64,000 nucleotides of DNA. It comes from JALORV01 sp963791235 (GTDB lineage Bacteria > Pseudomonadota > Gammaproteobacteria > Burkholderiales > Burkholderiaceae_F). Made by a program: the position numbers and the translations under genes. Within the stretch, counting starts at the first letter, position 1. The number at the start of each line of letters is the position of its first letter. The stretch is from the NCBI GenBank assembly GCA_963791235.1, contig CAWBRW010000005.1, positions 69,076-133,075 of the forward strand, written 5' to 3'. The notes beneath the pieces were generated by a model that was given only the letters and a program-made list of their open reading frames with translations, was not told the origin of the DNA and did not search any database. This document shows positions 45,827 through 55,890 of this stretch, piece after piece.

Positions 45827-46849
45827 TCACGCGCTGCCGCCGGGATAACGACCACGTCGATCACTGCTCGCTGAAAAACTAGAAGTCAAGGCATTGAGCG
45901 CTCGCCAACCGGTGAGTCCCAGGCGCTGTTTGAACGCAAGCTTCATCCATGGAAGCGAGCGGTTGACATTGGGTGACGTTCTCAATGCATAGCCGCTGAG
46001 TTCGCGCATCACGTCGAATCGTTCTTCGTTAAATGCAGCGCTGGCCGCACCGACAGCCTCGAGCCCGACTTGCTCGAGCAGATGCGAACAGAGGTCATCG
46101 CCGTCGCGCAGGCGCGGGCCCGATTCGCTGATAAACCACCGAACAGCCGCCTCGCGTTGCTCGAGATCGCGCAGCCATTTGTATTCATTCGACATACTGC
46201 CGGAGTGCTGCCTGTAGACGGCTTGGTCCGCATTCACGACGCCGACGTCCGCGTACGAGGCGAGGCGCAGCCACATTTCCATGTCACCCGCGTGCGGAAG
46301 CTCGGATCGATACCCTCCTGCCTGGCACTGCAGGTCGGTGCGCACAACGGCTGTCGGCGTCGGTACGCAGTTCCTCGCACCGGCGGACCGAATAAAGTCC
46401 GAGCCTGCCATCACACGGGTCGGTCTTCGCCAACTAGCGAGCATCTGCGTTCGAATCGGTCGAAGGCTTCCATCGTCGTTCAATGCAATGGCGTTGCCAA
46501 AAACGAATCCGACTTCCGGGTGTTCGTCGAGCAACGTGGTGGCTCGAGCGAGGGCGCCGGGGAGCAGAAAGTCGTCGGCCGACAGGAGAAGTAGATAACC
46601 CGCGCTGGCCCACTCGATGCCTTCGTTGTAGGTGGCGATATGCCCCTGGTTTGCCGCATGCCGGATGAAGTGGACTCGCTCGTCTTCTTTGCACAGCGCG
46701 GTAGCTACCTCGGCCGTGTCGTCGGGCGAGGCGTCGTCGATGACCAGCACGCGGGTGTTGGGCAGGCCTTGGGCCAGCACGCTTTGCACGCATTCACGCA
46801 GATATTGCCCATACCGATAGCAGGGTACGATGACATCGACGGAACTCAT
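45827..46849 (-). CDS. Glycosyltransferase family 2
   Basis: 340 residues from ATG 46849 (MSSVDVIVPCYRYGQYLREC), preceded by GGAG. GT-A motifs VLVIDDASPDDTAEV, NQGHIATYNEG and LLLLSADDFLLPGAL (DD metal site), then a C-terminal helical part. Family with chondroitin-synthase-like or sugar-side-chain transferases; donor cannot be told from sequence. Confidence 0.88.
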   Translation of the reverse strand: MSSVDVIVPCYRYGQYLRECVQSVLAQGLPNTRVLVIDDASPDDTAEVATALCKEDERVHFIRHAANQGHIATYNEGIEWASAGYLLLLSADDFLLPGALARATTLLDEHPEVGFVFGNAIALNDDGSLRPIRTQMLASWRRPTRVMAGSDFIRSAGARNCVPTPTAVVRTDLQCQAGGYRSELPHAGDMEMWLRLASYADVGVVNADQAVYRQHSGSMSNEYKWLRDLEQREAAVRWFISESGPRLRDGDDLCSHLLEQVGLEAVGAASAAFNEERFDVMRELSGYALRTSPNVNRSLPWMKLAFKQRLGLTGWRALNALTSSFSASSDRRGRYPGGSA

Positions 46850-47175
46850 ACAAATCTCCTGGCTGGAGAAACCGTCGGATACCCAGCGCAACGAGGGCGG
46901 GTGAAACCAGGCGCGACAGAGCCCGGATGGAGAAATAGCTGCTGGCTACCGTGGCCAGCACGCCCAAACCGATGCCGATCGCCATCGGCAGAGTATTGAA
47001 TGCGATAAACACCATCGCGATCAGCGCGCCAAAGCTCGGTGACGTTGAACGCGTCGCGCGCGGTCACCGCGACTGCGAACCCCGGGCGCTGCAGCTCGTC
47101 GACGATCGGGCGGAAGAACCGCACGTGCGGCGAGTTGTCGAGGTCGATCCAGATGCAGCGGGGCATGGCGTTCAT
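46846..47175 (-). pseudogene. DUF354 N-terminal fragment joined to a foreign hydrophobic segment
   Basis: From ATG 47175 the product reads MNAMPRCIWIDLDNSPHVRF, then RPIVDELQRPGFAVAVTARD: the start of DUF354 (UDP-GlcNAc 2-epimerase/GT-B-like) proteins, normally ~350 residues. At about 47,040 the similarity ends. A different frame then encodes a membrane-type stretch (FGALIAMVFIAFNTLPMAIG, IGLGVLATVASSYFSIRALS) that leads into the next gene. The original-frame stop overlaps the next ATG, so the ORF still fits the operon. Looks like an internal deletion. Confidence 0.6.
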
Positions 47176-47188
47176 CGATGACCTTCCT

Positions 47189-48730
47189 TCATGGCGCGGC
47201 ACGCATGCGGGCAACCCGCGCGAGCAGGCGCTGTAGTGCGCCGGGCAGCGAGTCCCGGGAAGCCACGGCGAGCAACTCGCGCGCCGAATGGGTGCCACTG
47301 GCGATCAGCACGAACGCTCCCACGGCGGTCGCCCACGCGGACGGAAGAATGAGGAAGGCAGAGAAGACCAGGCCCACTGCGGCGATGTAGACGACCCCGT
47401 TCCGGCGGTTCGCGGCAGACCAGCGGAATCCGGTCAGGCGTCCGACCATGACGTAGACGACGACCGCATGGAACACGTAAGAGGCGAAGAAGGCGACTCC
47501 CGCGCCGTCGAGCCCGAAGAGATCGATGCAGAGCCACGACAGCGAAACGTTGACGACCGTCCAGGCGAGCTCGATTGCGAAGAAGGCAAGCCGCCGGTTG
47601 CTGGCGACGACGATGTAGCCGATCGGCCAGGTGATGACGCGTAGCGCCATGCCGAGGCAGATCCAGCGCAACAAGCCCGCGGCTGCGTTGAACTCCTCGG
47701 TGTAGAAGAGCGCGAGGACCGGCCCGGCGAACACCAACGTCGCTACAACGCCCGGACCCGCAAGCAGCAGGCTGACGTGCGCCTGCTCGTTCACGATCCG
47801 ATTGGCACGTGGTTTGTTGGTGATTGTTCCGACCAGGCGTGGATAGAAATCGGCGCCCATGGCTTGCAGGACGACGCCGACGTACATACCTCCGAGCGCC
47901 CAGGTGGCGTGAAAGAAGCCGGCCGCCTCGACGCCAAGCTGGCGCAGCACGAAGACGCGGACCAGCAGCGCCGCGCCCATCATCAGGATCCCGCTCGCCA
48001 TGAACGCCAGGCCCAGCTGCAGCAGTGAAGCGGCTTCCGCGCGCATCTCGGCGCGGGTCAGCGTGACGGGTGCGACGTCGACCTTGCGGCTATAGCCCCA
48101 TGAGAGCAGAGTGCCGATGGCGGCGATCGCGACGAGTGCCGGAACCACGCCGCTCTCTCCCATCGCGGCGACCAGGCCGACACTGACGATGGCGCCAAGG
48201 AGCGAGCCGACGACACCGATCCGCGCCAGATCGCCGATGCGGCGCATGCCCTGGATCAACGCCGCCTGGCCGTCGGAGACGATCTTGAAGAAGACGGCGA
48301 GCGAAAGCCACGCCACGGCGCTGGCATGCTCATCGCTGCCGAACGTCCACACTGCGATCGGGCGCGAGAAGGCAACCATTGCCAGCGTGCCGAGCAGCGC
48401 CAGGCCGACGGCTATGCGGCGCAGCGCCATCACGGTGCGGGCGATCTGTCGATCGTCTTCGGAGGCCACTGCTTCGGCGATCTGGCGCACGCCGCTGCTG
48501 TTGACACCCATCTGGGCGACGCTTCGCACCACGTCCGCGATCGAGGCGTACACGCCCATGAGGCCGATCCCCGTCGGGCCGAGCAGCATTGCGATGGCCT
48601 TGGTGCGAGCCATCCCGACGAGCAAGGTGAGCCCCGAGCTCCCGCCGATCAACGCCGTCGAGCGCAGGATCTGCACGTAGCTCGGCCGATCCGCGTCGTG
48701 GCCATCGCGTGTCGGCAGCCTCGGGTCCAT
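47189..48730 (-). CDS. Polysaccharide flippase (Wzx/RfbX family)
   Basis: 513 residues, MATE/MOP-superfamily topology with about 12-14 helices. The start STALIGGSSGLTLLVGMART, the middle LGPTGIGLMGVYASIADVVR and the later GGMYVGVVLQAMGADFYPRL are typical of O-antigen translocases. It would flip undecaprenyl-linked repeats to the periplasm for the polymerase at 43.5-44.9 kb. No break. Confidence 0.88.
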   Translation of the reverse strand: MDPRLPTRDGHDADRPSYVQILRSTALIGGSSGLTLLVGMARTKAIAMLLGPTGIGLMGVYASIADVVRSVAQMGVNSSGVRQIAEAVASEDDRQIARTVMALRRIAVGLALLGTLAMVAFSRPIAVWTFGSDEHASAVAWLSLAVFFKIVSDGQAALIQGMRRIGDLARIGVVGSLLGAIVSVGLVAAMGESGVVPALVAIAAIGTLLSWGYSRKVDVAPVTLTRAEMRAEAASLLQLGLAFMASGILMMGAALLVRVFVLRQLGVEAAGFFHATWALGGMYVGVVLQAMGADFYPRLVGTITNKPRANRIVNEQAHVSLLLAGPGVVATLVFAGPVLALFYTEEFNAAAGLLRWICLGMALRVITWPIGYIVVASNRRLAFFAIELAWTVVNVSLSWLCIDLFGLDGAGVAFFASYVFHAVVVYVMVGRLTGFRWSAANRRNGVVYIAAVGLVFSAFLILPSAWATAVGAFVLIASGTHSARELLAVASRDSLPGALQRLLARVARMRAAP

Positions 48731-48742
48731 GTCGTTTTCCGC

Positions 48743-49520
48743 TCAGCGGCGCAGCACGGCTTCGCGCAACGCGTCGACGACCTCGAGCTGCTCGCGGTCG
48801 CTCATCTCCGCATACAGCGGCAACAGGATGCACTCGTCCTGTGCCTGCTCGGACCATGGCAGTTCCTGGCGCAGTGTCAGTTCGACGTAGGCGGGCTCCC
48901 GGTGGCTGCACATGATGCCCCGGCGCGTGCTGATTCCTTTGTCGAGCAGCGCCTGCATGACGCTGCGCTGATCAAGGCCCTTGGGCAGGCGGACGCAGTA
49001 GCTCTGCCAATTCGAGCGCGCCCACGATGGCTCCGCTGGGAAAGCCAGACCGGGAATGTCAGCGGCCAGGTCCGCGTAGCGTGAGGCCAGGGGGCGCCGC
49101 TGCTGGAGGATCGCAGGCAGACGCTTGAGCTGTTCGCGCCCGACCGCCGCCTGGATGTCGGTCATCCGGTAGTTGAAGCCGACCGTCGGATACGACTCGA
49201 AAATGACCTGCGTCGAGCCATAGCGAACTGTGGTCGGCACGCTCATGGCGTGTTGCCGAAGGAGACGGAACTGCGCGTCCCACTCCGGATTTTGGGTGGT
49301 CAGCATGCCGCCATCGCCCGCGCTCACCAACTTGAGTGGATGGAAGGAGAAGCACGAGACGTCGCCATGCGGCTTCCCGATCTTTTGCCACTCGCCGTTC
49401 CAAAGGGGCTCGCTGCCGATAGCGCAGGCCGCAACCTCGATAACGGCCACTCCATGGCGGCGTCCCACCTCCACCAGGCGCTCCATGTCGCACGGCAATG
49501 CCGCACCCTTCTGCAACGCG
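48743..49520 (-). pseudogene. N-terminally truncated DegT/DnrJ/EryC1 aminotransferase (tandem paralogue)
   Basis: Closely related to the next gene (49,525-50,661) from about its residue 130 onward: GKPHGDVSCFSFHPLKLVSA keeps the PLP Lys, and FESYPTVGFNYRMTDIQAAV and STRRGIMCSHREPAYVEL match. The first third, with the cofactor-contacting loops, is absent. It begins directly after the end of the complete gene, so this looks like a duplication with a deletion. It could persist as a non-catalytic relic. Confidence 0.75.
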
Positions 49521-49524
49521 GCGC

Positions 49525-50661
49525 TCACAGCCTGCAAACCTCTTGCAGCCCCTGTGCCACCTCGAACAACTGATCCGTTGTGATGGAGGCGAACATCGGA
49601 AGCAACACGCAGCGCTCCTGCGCCTCTTCGGAACGTGGTAGCGGCGGGTGCGCAAAGTCGGCGTAGGCCGGCTCGCGATGGCTGCACATCACGCCGCGGC
49701 GTGTCGAGATGCCAAGGTCAAGCATCGACTGCATTGCGCGACGCTGGTCGACATGCGGGGGCAGGCGCACGCAGTAGCTCTGCCAGTTCGATCGCGCCCA
49801 GGGCGGCTCGGACGGCAGTCCGAGGCCCTCGATGTCGGCGAGCACGCCACGGTAAAACTCGGCACCCTTGCGCCGAGCCATCACCAGTTCGGGCAGGCGT
49901 TTGAGCTGCTCGCGACCCACCGCGGCCTGGATGTCCGTCATCCGGTAGTTGAAGCCCATCACCGGGTAGGACTCGAAGATCACCTCGCTCGCGCTGTGCC
50001 GGACCGCGTCCGGAACGCTCATTGCATGCTGGCGCAACGACCGGTAGCGCGCGTCCCAGTCGGCGCGGCGCGTCGTGATCATTCCGCCGTCGCCGGTGCT
50101 GATCACCTTGCGTGGGTGGAACGAGAAACAGGCGACATCGCCATGCGGCTTGCCGATCCTTTCCCAGAGCCCTTCCCACTGGATCTCGCTGCCGCTCGAG
50201 CAGGCCGCGTCTTCGATCAACGGAAGATTGTGGCGCCTGGCGATCGGCACGATGCGCTGCAGGTCGCACGGCATTCCCACTTGGTGGACGACCAGCAATG
50301 CACTCGTCTTCTTGGTGATCGCCGCCTCGATAAGGCCCGGGTCGATGTTGTAGGTGTCCGGATCGATGTCGACGAAGACCGGCGTAGCACCGCAGTAGCG
50401 GATGCTGTTGGCGGTGGCGATGTACGAGTGACTGACCGTGACGACCTCATCGCCTGCCTTCACGCCGGCAACCAGAAGGGCCAGGTGCAGTGCTGTCGTG
50501 CAGTTGGAGACCGCACAGGCGTGCGGCGCGCCCACCACTTCCGCGAATTCGCGCTCGAAGGCGGCGACCTCGGGGCCCTGCGTGACCCAGCCGCTCAGGA
50601 TCGCACGCCGTGCGGCCTCGGCCTCCGGTTCACCCATCATCGGTTTGGCGATCGGAATCAT
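49525..50661 (-). CDS. DegT/DnrJ/EryC1 sugar aminotransferase
   Basis: PLP-dependent transfer of an amino group to a nucleotide keto-sugar. 378 residues, complete: MIPIAKPMMGEPEAEAARRA, VSNCTTALHLALLVAGVKAG, LPLIEDAACSSGS (Asp), GDVACFSFHPRKVISTGDGG (PLP Lys) and GFNYRMTDIQAAVGREQLKR. Suggests an amino sugar in the repeat unit. Confidence 0.93.
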   Translation of the reverse strand: MIPIAKPMMGEPEAEAARRAILSGWVTQGPEVAAFEREFAEVVGAPHACAVSNCTTALHLALLVAGVKAGDEVVTVSHSYIATANSIRYCGATPVFVDIDPDTYNIDPGLIEAAITKKTSALLVVHQVGMPCDLQRIVPIARRHNLPLIEDAACSSGSEIQWEGLWERIGKPHGDVACFSFHPRKVISTGDGGMITTRRADWDARYRSLRQHAMSVPDAVRHSASEVIFESYPVMGFNYRMTDIQAAVGREQLKRLPELVMARRKGAEFYRGVLADIEGLGLPSEPPWARSNWQSYCVRLPPHVDQRRAMQSMLDLGISTRRGVMCSHREPAYADFAHPPLPRSEEAQERCVLLPMFASITTDQLFEVAQGLQEVCRL

Positions 50662-50671
50662 CGGTGTCGTC

Positions 50672-53600
50672 TCACCGCGTCGTGAACGACCACGTCAGGC
50701 TGGCCGCGAGCGAATTGCCGGCCAGGTCCTTGACGCGCGGATCGGTCGCGCCTCCGCGGACGGTCGCCGTGAAGCGGGTACGGGCCGCGAGATTCCCGCT
50801 GGGGTTGAGGGTCGCGCGCCGCGTCGCCGCGTCATACACCACCGTCGCCATCACGAGCGCATTGGTCCCTGCATTGCGCAGCTCAAAGGTTGTCGAATTG
50901 ATCGTCGACGGATTGATCGCTTCGCTGAACGTGACGCGGGGGCTGACGTTGCGTGCGACGCCAGTCGCGTTGTTCGCCGGCGACACCGCGCTGACGGTCG
51001 GTGCGGTGGTGTCGGACACGGTCCCGGCCGTGACGGTGATGCCCGCGCCGGGCGCTTCCAGGTTGCCGCTGTCGTCGACCGCGCGGCGTCCGGATCGTGA
51101 CCGTGCCGCTCGACGGCGGCGTCCAGACGTAGGTCCAGCTGCTCGCGCCCGCTGGCCGGGTGCCAGGTCGTGCCGCCGTCGACCGAGACCTCGACGCCGC
51201 CGACCACGCCGCCGCCGGCGTCGGTCGCCGTGCCGCTGATCGTGACCGGCGTGCCGACCGCCAGCGTCGCTGCCGGCCGTCGGCGAGGTGATCGTCGAGG
51301 TCGGCGGCGTGGCGTCGGTCGAGGCGCGTGGCCGCGACGAGGCCCGGACTGCAGCGTCGCCGGCTGCACGCCCATGTCGGCGAACAGGTTGACCGTCGCC
51401 TGCTGCATCCGCGCGTCGGCGGGCGTGCCGCCGCGATCGTGCGTCGCGTCGAGGCCCCAGGACCACTGGACCGTGCCGGCGCCGAAGACGAGCGCCCCGC
51501 TCGGCGCGCGGTACAGCGTCAGGTGGTGCGTGGCGGTGCCGGCGCCGTAGGTCGAGCCGTAGTCCAGCAGGACGCGCCGACGTCGCTGACCGTCGTCGTC
51601 GACAGGCGGATCAGGCCCGGCGGGCGGAAGCCGTTGTCGAGGTCCTCGTCCCACTCGTAGCCGAGCGTGCCGACCGGCAGCGTCGCGGTCTGCCCGGCCG
51701 CCAGCGTCGCGACGCTGGTGTTGCGCCAGAAGCGCATCTTGCCGTCGGCCGCCGGCACCGCGATCGAGTGTCGGTACGCCGGCGTCGTTGACCATGAAGA
51801 TCGTGCCCGGTCAGCGCGTTCTCCGGCCGGCCGCCGTCGGCCGGCGGGCTGAAGCGCGGGTCGCGCCAGGTGCCGGTCCAGCGCCGGCAGTCGGGTCGAT
51901 CTTCGCGTTGGCGTGCGTCTCCTTGTAGCAGACGAGCGTGCGGTACGGCGTGCCCGAGCCGTCGATGCTCGGTCTCCCAGCGCGTCTTCCAGAAGACCTC
52001 GTTGCCGCTGAAGAACGCGAGGTGGACGCCGGCGTCGCGCGCCGCCTCGACGTTGGCGCGCTGGCCGCCGGACCAGTACTCGTCGTGGCCGACCGACAGG
52101 AAGACCTTGTGGTTCGCGGATCTCGCGCGCCGCGCGGTCGGCTGTCGACGCCGGTGATGTAGCTGACGTCGTAGCCGTTGCGCCTCGAGCCAGCGGACCA
52201 TCGGGTACTCGGCGTTGAAGAGCCAGTCCTGCCCGTTGTCGACGCCGCGCGTGTTGAACGGCCGGTTGTAGCTGACCTTGTAGGCGCGGCCCGGCCGGCG
52301 CGCCGGCGTAGAGGCTGTTGCCGCCGTAGCTGTTGTAGGCCTGCCAGGTCGTGTCGGAGGTCTGGAACAGGAGGTCGGACGTGGCTCGCGTCGTCGCGCA
52401 CGACGAAGACGATGTGGCTCGCGCCGCCGTGTGTCGGTGCGCACGAGCTTGGCGATGTAGATGCCCGAGACGCGCGTCGGCGGGCACCGCCCAGGAGCGC
52501 CGACACGGCCCAGTTGCCGCAGTCGATCAGGCCCGTGGTCGCGTCGTTGAGGCAGGCCGGCTGGTTCTGCGGCAGCGCGGCCGACGGCTGCACGGTCGCG
52601 ACCTTGCGCGCGCCGACGCCGCCGTAGTAGCCCATGCGGTAGATGTCGAGGCGGTAGTCGCGTCGCGGTCGTGTCGACCTTGAAGGCGACCGTCTCGCCG
52701 CGGTTGACGCTGATGTCGGTGGCGAAGCCCTGGATGCTCGGGTCGCCGGCGCCGCTGATGTCCCACTCGCTCGCCGGATTGCCCGGCTAGGCAGTTCTCC
52801 GCGACGATCGGATTCGCCGGTGCAGCTGCATCCGCCGGCCGCCACCGGTCGTGAAGGACCAGATGTAGATCGGCCGCCAGCGCATTGCCGGCGACGTCCT
52901 TGATGCGCGGGTCGGTCGTGCCGCCCGCGACCGTCGCGGTGTAGGTCGTGCGAGGCCGCCAGCGCCGCAGTCGGCGTGAGGCGCGCGGTCAGCGTCGCCG
53001 CGTTGTAGCTGACCGTTCGCCGGCACCAGCACGTTGGCCGCATCGCGCAGCTCGAAGGTCGACGCGCCGATGACGTCGCCGCATCGATCGCTTCGCTGAA
53101 CGTCGCGGTGACCGCACGTGGTCGTCGCCACGCCGGTCGCGCCGTGCGCCGGCGACGTCGCTGCGTCACCGTCGGCGGCGTCGTGTCCGGCGGGCCGTGC
53201 CGGTGTCGCTGAAGACGACGTCGACCCAGTAGTTGCGTCGCCTTGTAGGTCGAGGTCGGGAACGTCGTCGTGCTCGCAGTAGTCGTAGACACCGTTGCCA
53301 CCCGCTGGCGCCGTTGCTGAGCAGGTGGATCGGGCCGTTGCTGACGCCGCTCGTGGCGAAGAAGTTGCTGTCGGCCGCGTAGTCGCCCGTTCGGTGCGAA
53401 GTACGACGCGACGTAGACGGTGTTCGCGGTGACCGGCGACCGGGCTCGCGAAGTTCACCTGCTGCCAGCCCGACGCCGTCTCGGCGCTGAAGGTGGCCCG
53501 TGCGCCAGCAGCGCGCCGCCGGCGCTCCAAAGGTTGCCGACATGGGTGCCGGTGTTGCCCGTGCCCTTGTAGAAGCGAACGCCGGTGATGAAGCCGTTGA

Positions 53601-55890
53601 CGCTCGTCGTGAACTTGACGCCGAGCTCGACCGCGTTCGGGTCCGACGCGGACGTTGTGGTCGGCGTTGTAGACGCGCTCCAGGCGCTGCACGGGCAGCT
53701 CGGCGGCGGCGGCGCCGCGCCGGTCGTGAAGCTCCACACAACTGGTCGCGAGGGCGTTGCCCGCCACGTCCTTGATGGGCGCCGCGCAGCGTGGCGGTGT
53801 AGGTCGCCGATCCGGCGAGCGCAGCCGCCGGCGTCAAGGTCGCGGTGCGGCTCGCGCTGTCGTAGCGTGACGCTGGCGTTGACGAGCGCGTTGGCCGCGT
53901 CGCGCAGAAAGAAGGTCGATCCATTCACGCTCGACGCCATGAGCGCTTCGTTGAAGCTCGCGATGACGGCAGCGTCGACAGCGACGCCGCTGGACCCGAG
54001 CGCCGGCGTCTGCGAAGTGATCATTGGCGCGGTCGAATCGACGCCGTAGGTGGCCGCATAGCTGCCGCTCTCGGCGGCGAAGAACGCATAGTCGACGCCC
54101 TTCACCGTGTTGACCGAGTACGAAACCGTCGCGCCCTCACGCGTCAGCCCGAGCAGCAGCGCGCTGCCGGAGCGCAGCGGCAGCATGGCCTGCAGCCCGT
54201 TCGCCGACGCATCCTTCGTCACTGTGAAGCTCAGCGTGCCGCCGTTGAACGCGATCGCGCCGAAGCTCGACGCATTGCGGCCGTCGAGCCAGGTCAGCAT
54301 CTGCTTGGCCGAGACGATCGGCACGCCGCGCGCGCGCGCCGACGTGACGACCGCATCGGCGACGTCGGACTGCGCGCTGTCGGTGTGTGCGTTGACGGTG
54401 TAGGCGCCGTAGTAGCCCTCGGCGCCGAGCGCGCGGTCGAGCAGCGTGTCGATCGTCTTCGGATAGGTCTGGCCGGACTCGTCGGTCATCTGCGTGGCCG
54501 CCATGTAGACGTCGACGAAGCTGCCGTCCGGCTTCGTGAAGCGCATCGGCATCGCCGATCCGGTGAACATCCCGGGCACGTCGGCAACCCAGCTCGGCGG
54601 CCAGAAGTAGTACGAGGTGTCCAGTCGCATGCCCTTGGACAGCTGCACCTCGGCGCCGCTGCTCCAGTCGCTCCACACGATGCAGTGGTGGCGCTGCGTG
54701 CGCAGCGGGCCGCCGCTCGGGAACTGCGCCAGCCACTCCGGCACCTGCTGGTCGTAGGTGGTCTGCAGCGACGACGCGGTGAAGTCGGCGCAGCCGGTGG
54801 TCACGTGCAGACCGACCTCGAAACCGTCGGCCGTGTACTGCGCGACCTGCGCATCGGTCAGCGGGGTCGACGGATAGATGTAGGACGTGCCGCGCACGCA
54901 CTCCCAGTTCGCGACCGAGCAGCCGGCCGGGCTGAGCGCCTTGAACTGGTCGAAGCGGCCGGCGGTGCCGCCGTTGCCGTGGTCGTCGCCGGTCATGATG
55001 ACGACGGCCTTCTTGCCGTTCGGGAAGTACCAGAAGCGCGGCAGCGGCTTGCGGCTGTCGTTCATCGCGACGATCAGGTTGGCGAGCAGGCGCTGCTGCT
55101 CGTCGGCCTGCGGAATCGAGACCTTGTTGAGGTCGACCCAGTCCTGCTGGACGTCGCCGGTTTTCGCGCCGTAGAACTTGTCGTCGGAGCGGATCGGCGC
55201 AAAACCGTCGCGCTCCTGCGCCGCCCACGCCGGGTTGCCGTGCCGCGTGTAGACGATCGACGTCGCCAGGTCGTACGCGAACGCCGCTGCCTTGCCGGAG
55301 CCGGCATTGCGCAGCGAGACCGCCGGGCTGCCGGTCGCGGTCGATGCGCTGCTGTAGAGCGTCGCGATCGAGGTCGCTCCGTTCAGCGTCCACCGGTTCG
55401 CGCTGCCGTGGAACTGCATCGTCTGACCGACGATGCCGTTGCCAGGCGCGCTCGTCGTGTCGACGAGCAGGTAGCCGTCGGCCAGCGGGGTGCCGCCCGC
55501 GGTGAGACCAAGCAGGCCGGCGAGCTGCGCATCGGGCGCCATCGCGATCAGGTTGCCGCCGCCGGTCACCCAGTTGCCGAGCATCGAGACCTGGGGCGAC
55601 GTCAACGGCATCTTCGCGAGCAGCACGACGTCGTAGCCCGCCAGCATCGTCGGCGTCACGGCGCCGATGTCGGCGACCTGGAACGCATTGAAGCCCTCGG
55701 TGCGGAGGATCTCGGCGTAGTAGGTGCCGTGGGTCGACGGGCCCGACGTGACGACCAGGATCGGTCCGCCCGGTCCCTGCGCCGGATCGGCCGCGCGAGC
55801 CGCCGGCGCCATCAGCGCGAGCGCCCACGCGATCAGGACAAAGACCAGCCACAGGCTCCCGGCGCGCGAGCCGGCGCGACGGGCGTTCAC
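50672..55890 (-). CDS. Giant secreted multidomain protein (NodB-like, Ig-like, DUF4082, DMFase-beta-like), many frame breaks
   Basis: From GTG 55890 (overlapping the WD40 gene stop): Sec signal peptide (WLVFVLIAWALALMAPAARA), an amidotransferase-like fold (LVVTSGPSTHGTYYAEILRT), a NodB-like region (VIMTGDDHGNGGTAGRFDQF, FEVGLHVTTGCADF), a Big_5 Ig-like domain, DUF4082, a second Big_5, a domain like the N,N-dimethylformamidase beta subunit (WQAYNSYGGNSLYAG, VFLSVGHDEYWSGGQRANVE, FFSGNEVFWKTRWE), then Ig-like domains ending VKDLAGNSLAASLTWSFTTR. Roughly 1,700 residues if repaired. N-terminal 600 residues are unbroken; 50.7-53.9 kb has a frame change about every 50-100 bp. Confidence 0.72.
53197..53698 (-). 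repeat. DUF4082 coding repeat, copy B
   Basis: Reverse complement of 32,856-33,349 with high identity. Relative to copy A it carries extra single bases near 53,237, 53,277, 53,301, 53,390, 53,438 and 53,500, each destroying the frame. Confidence 0.88.
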
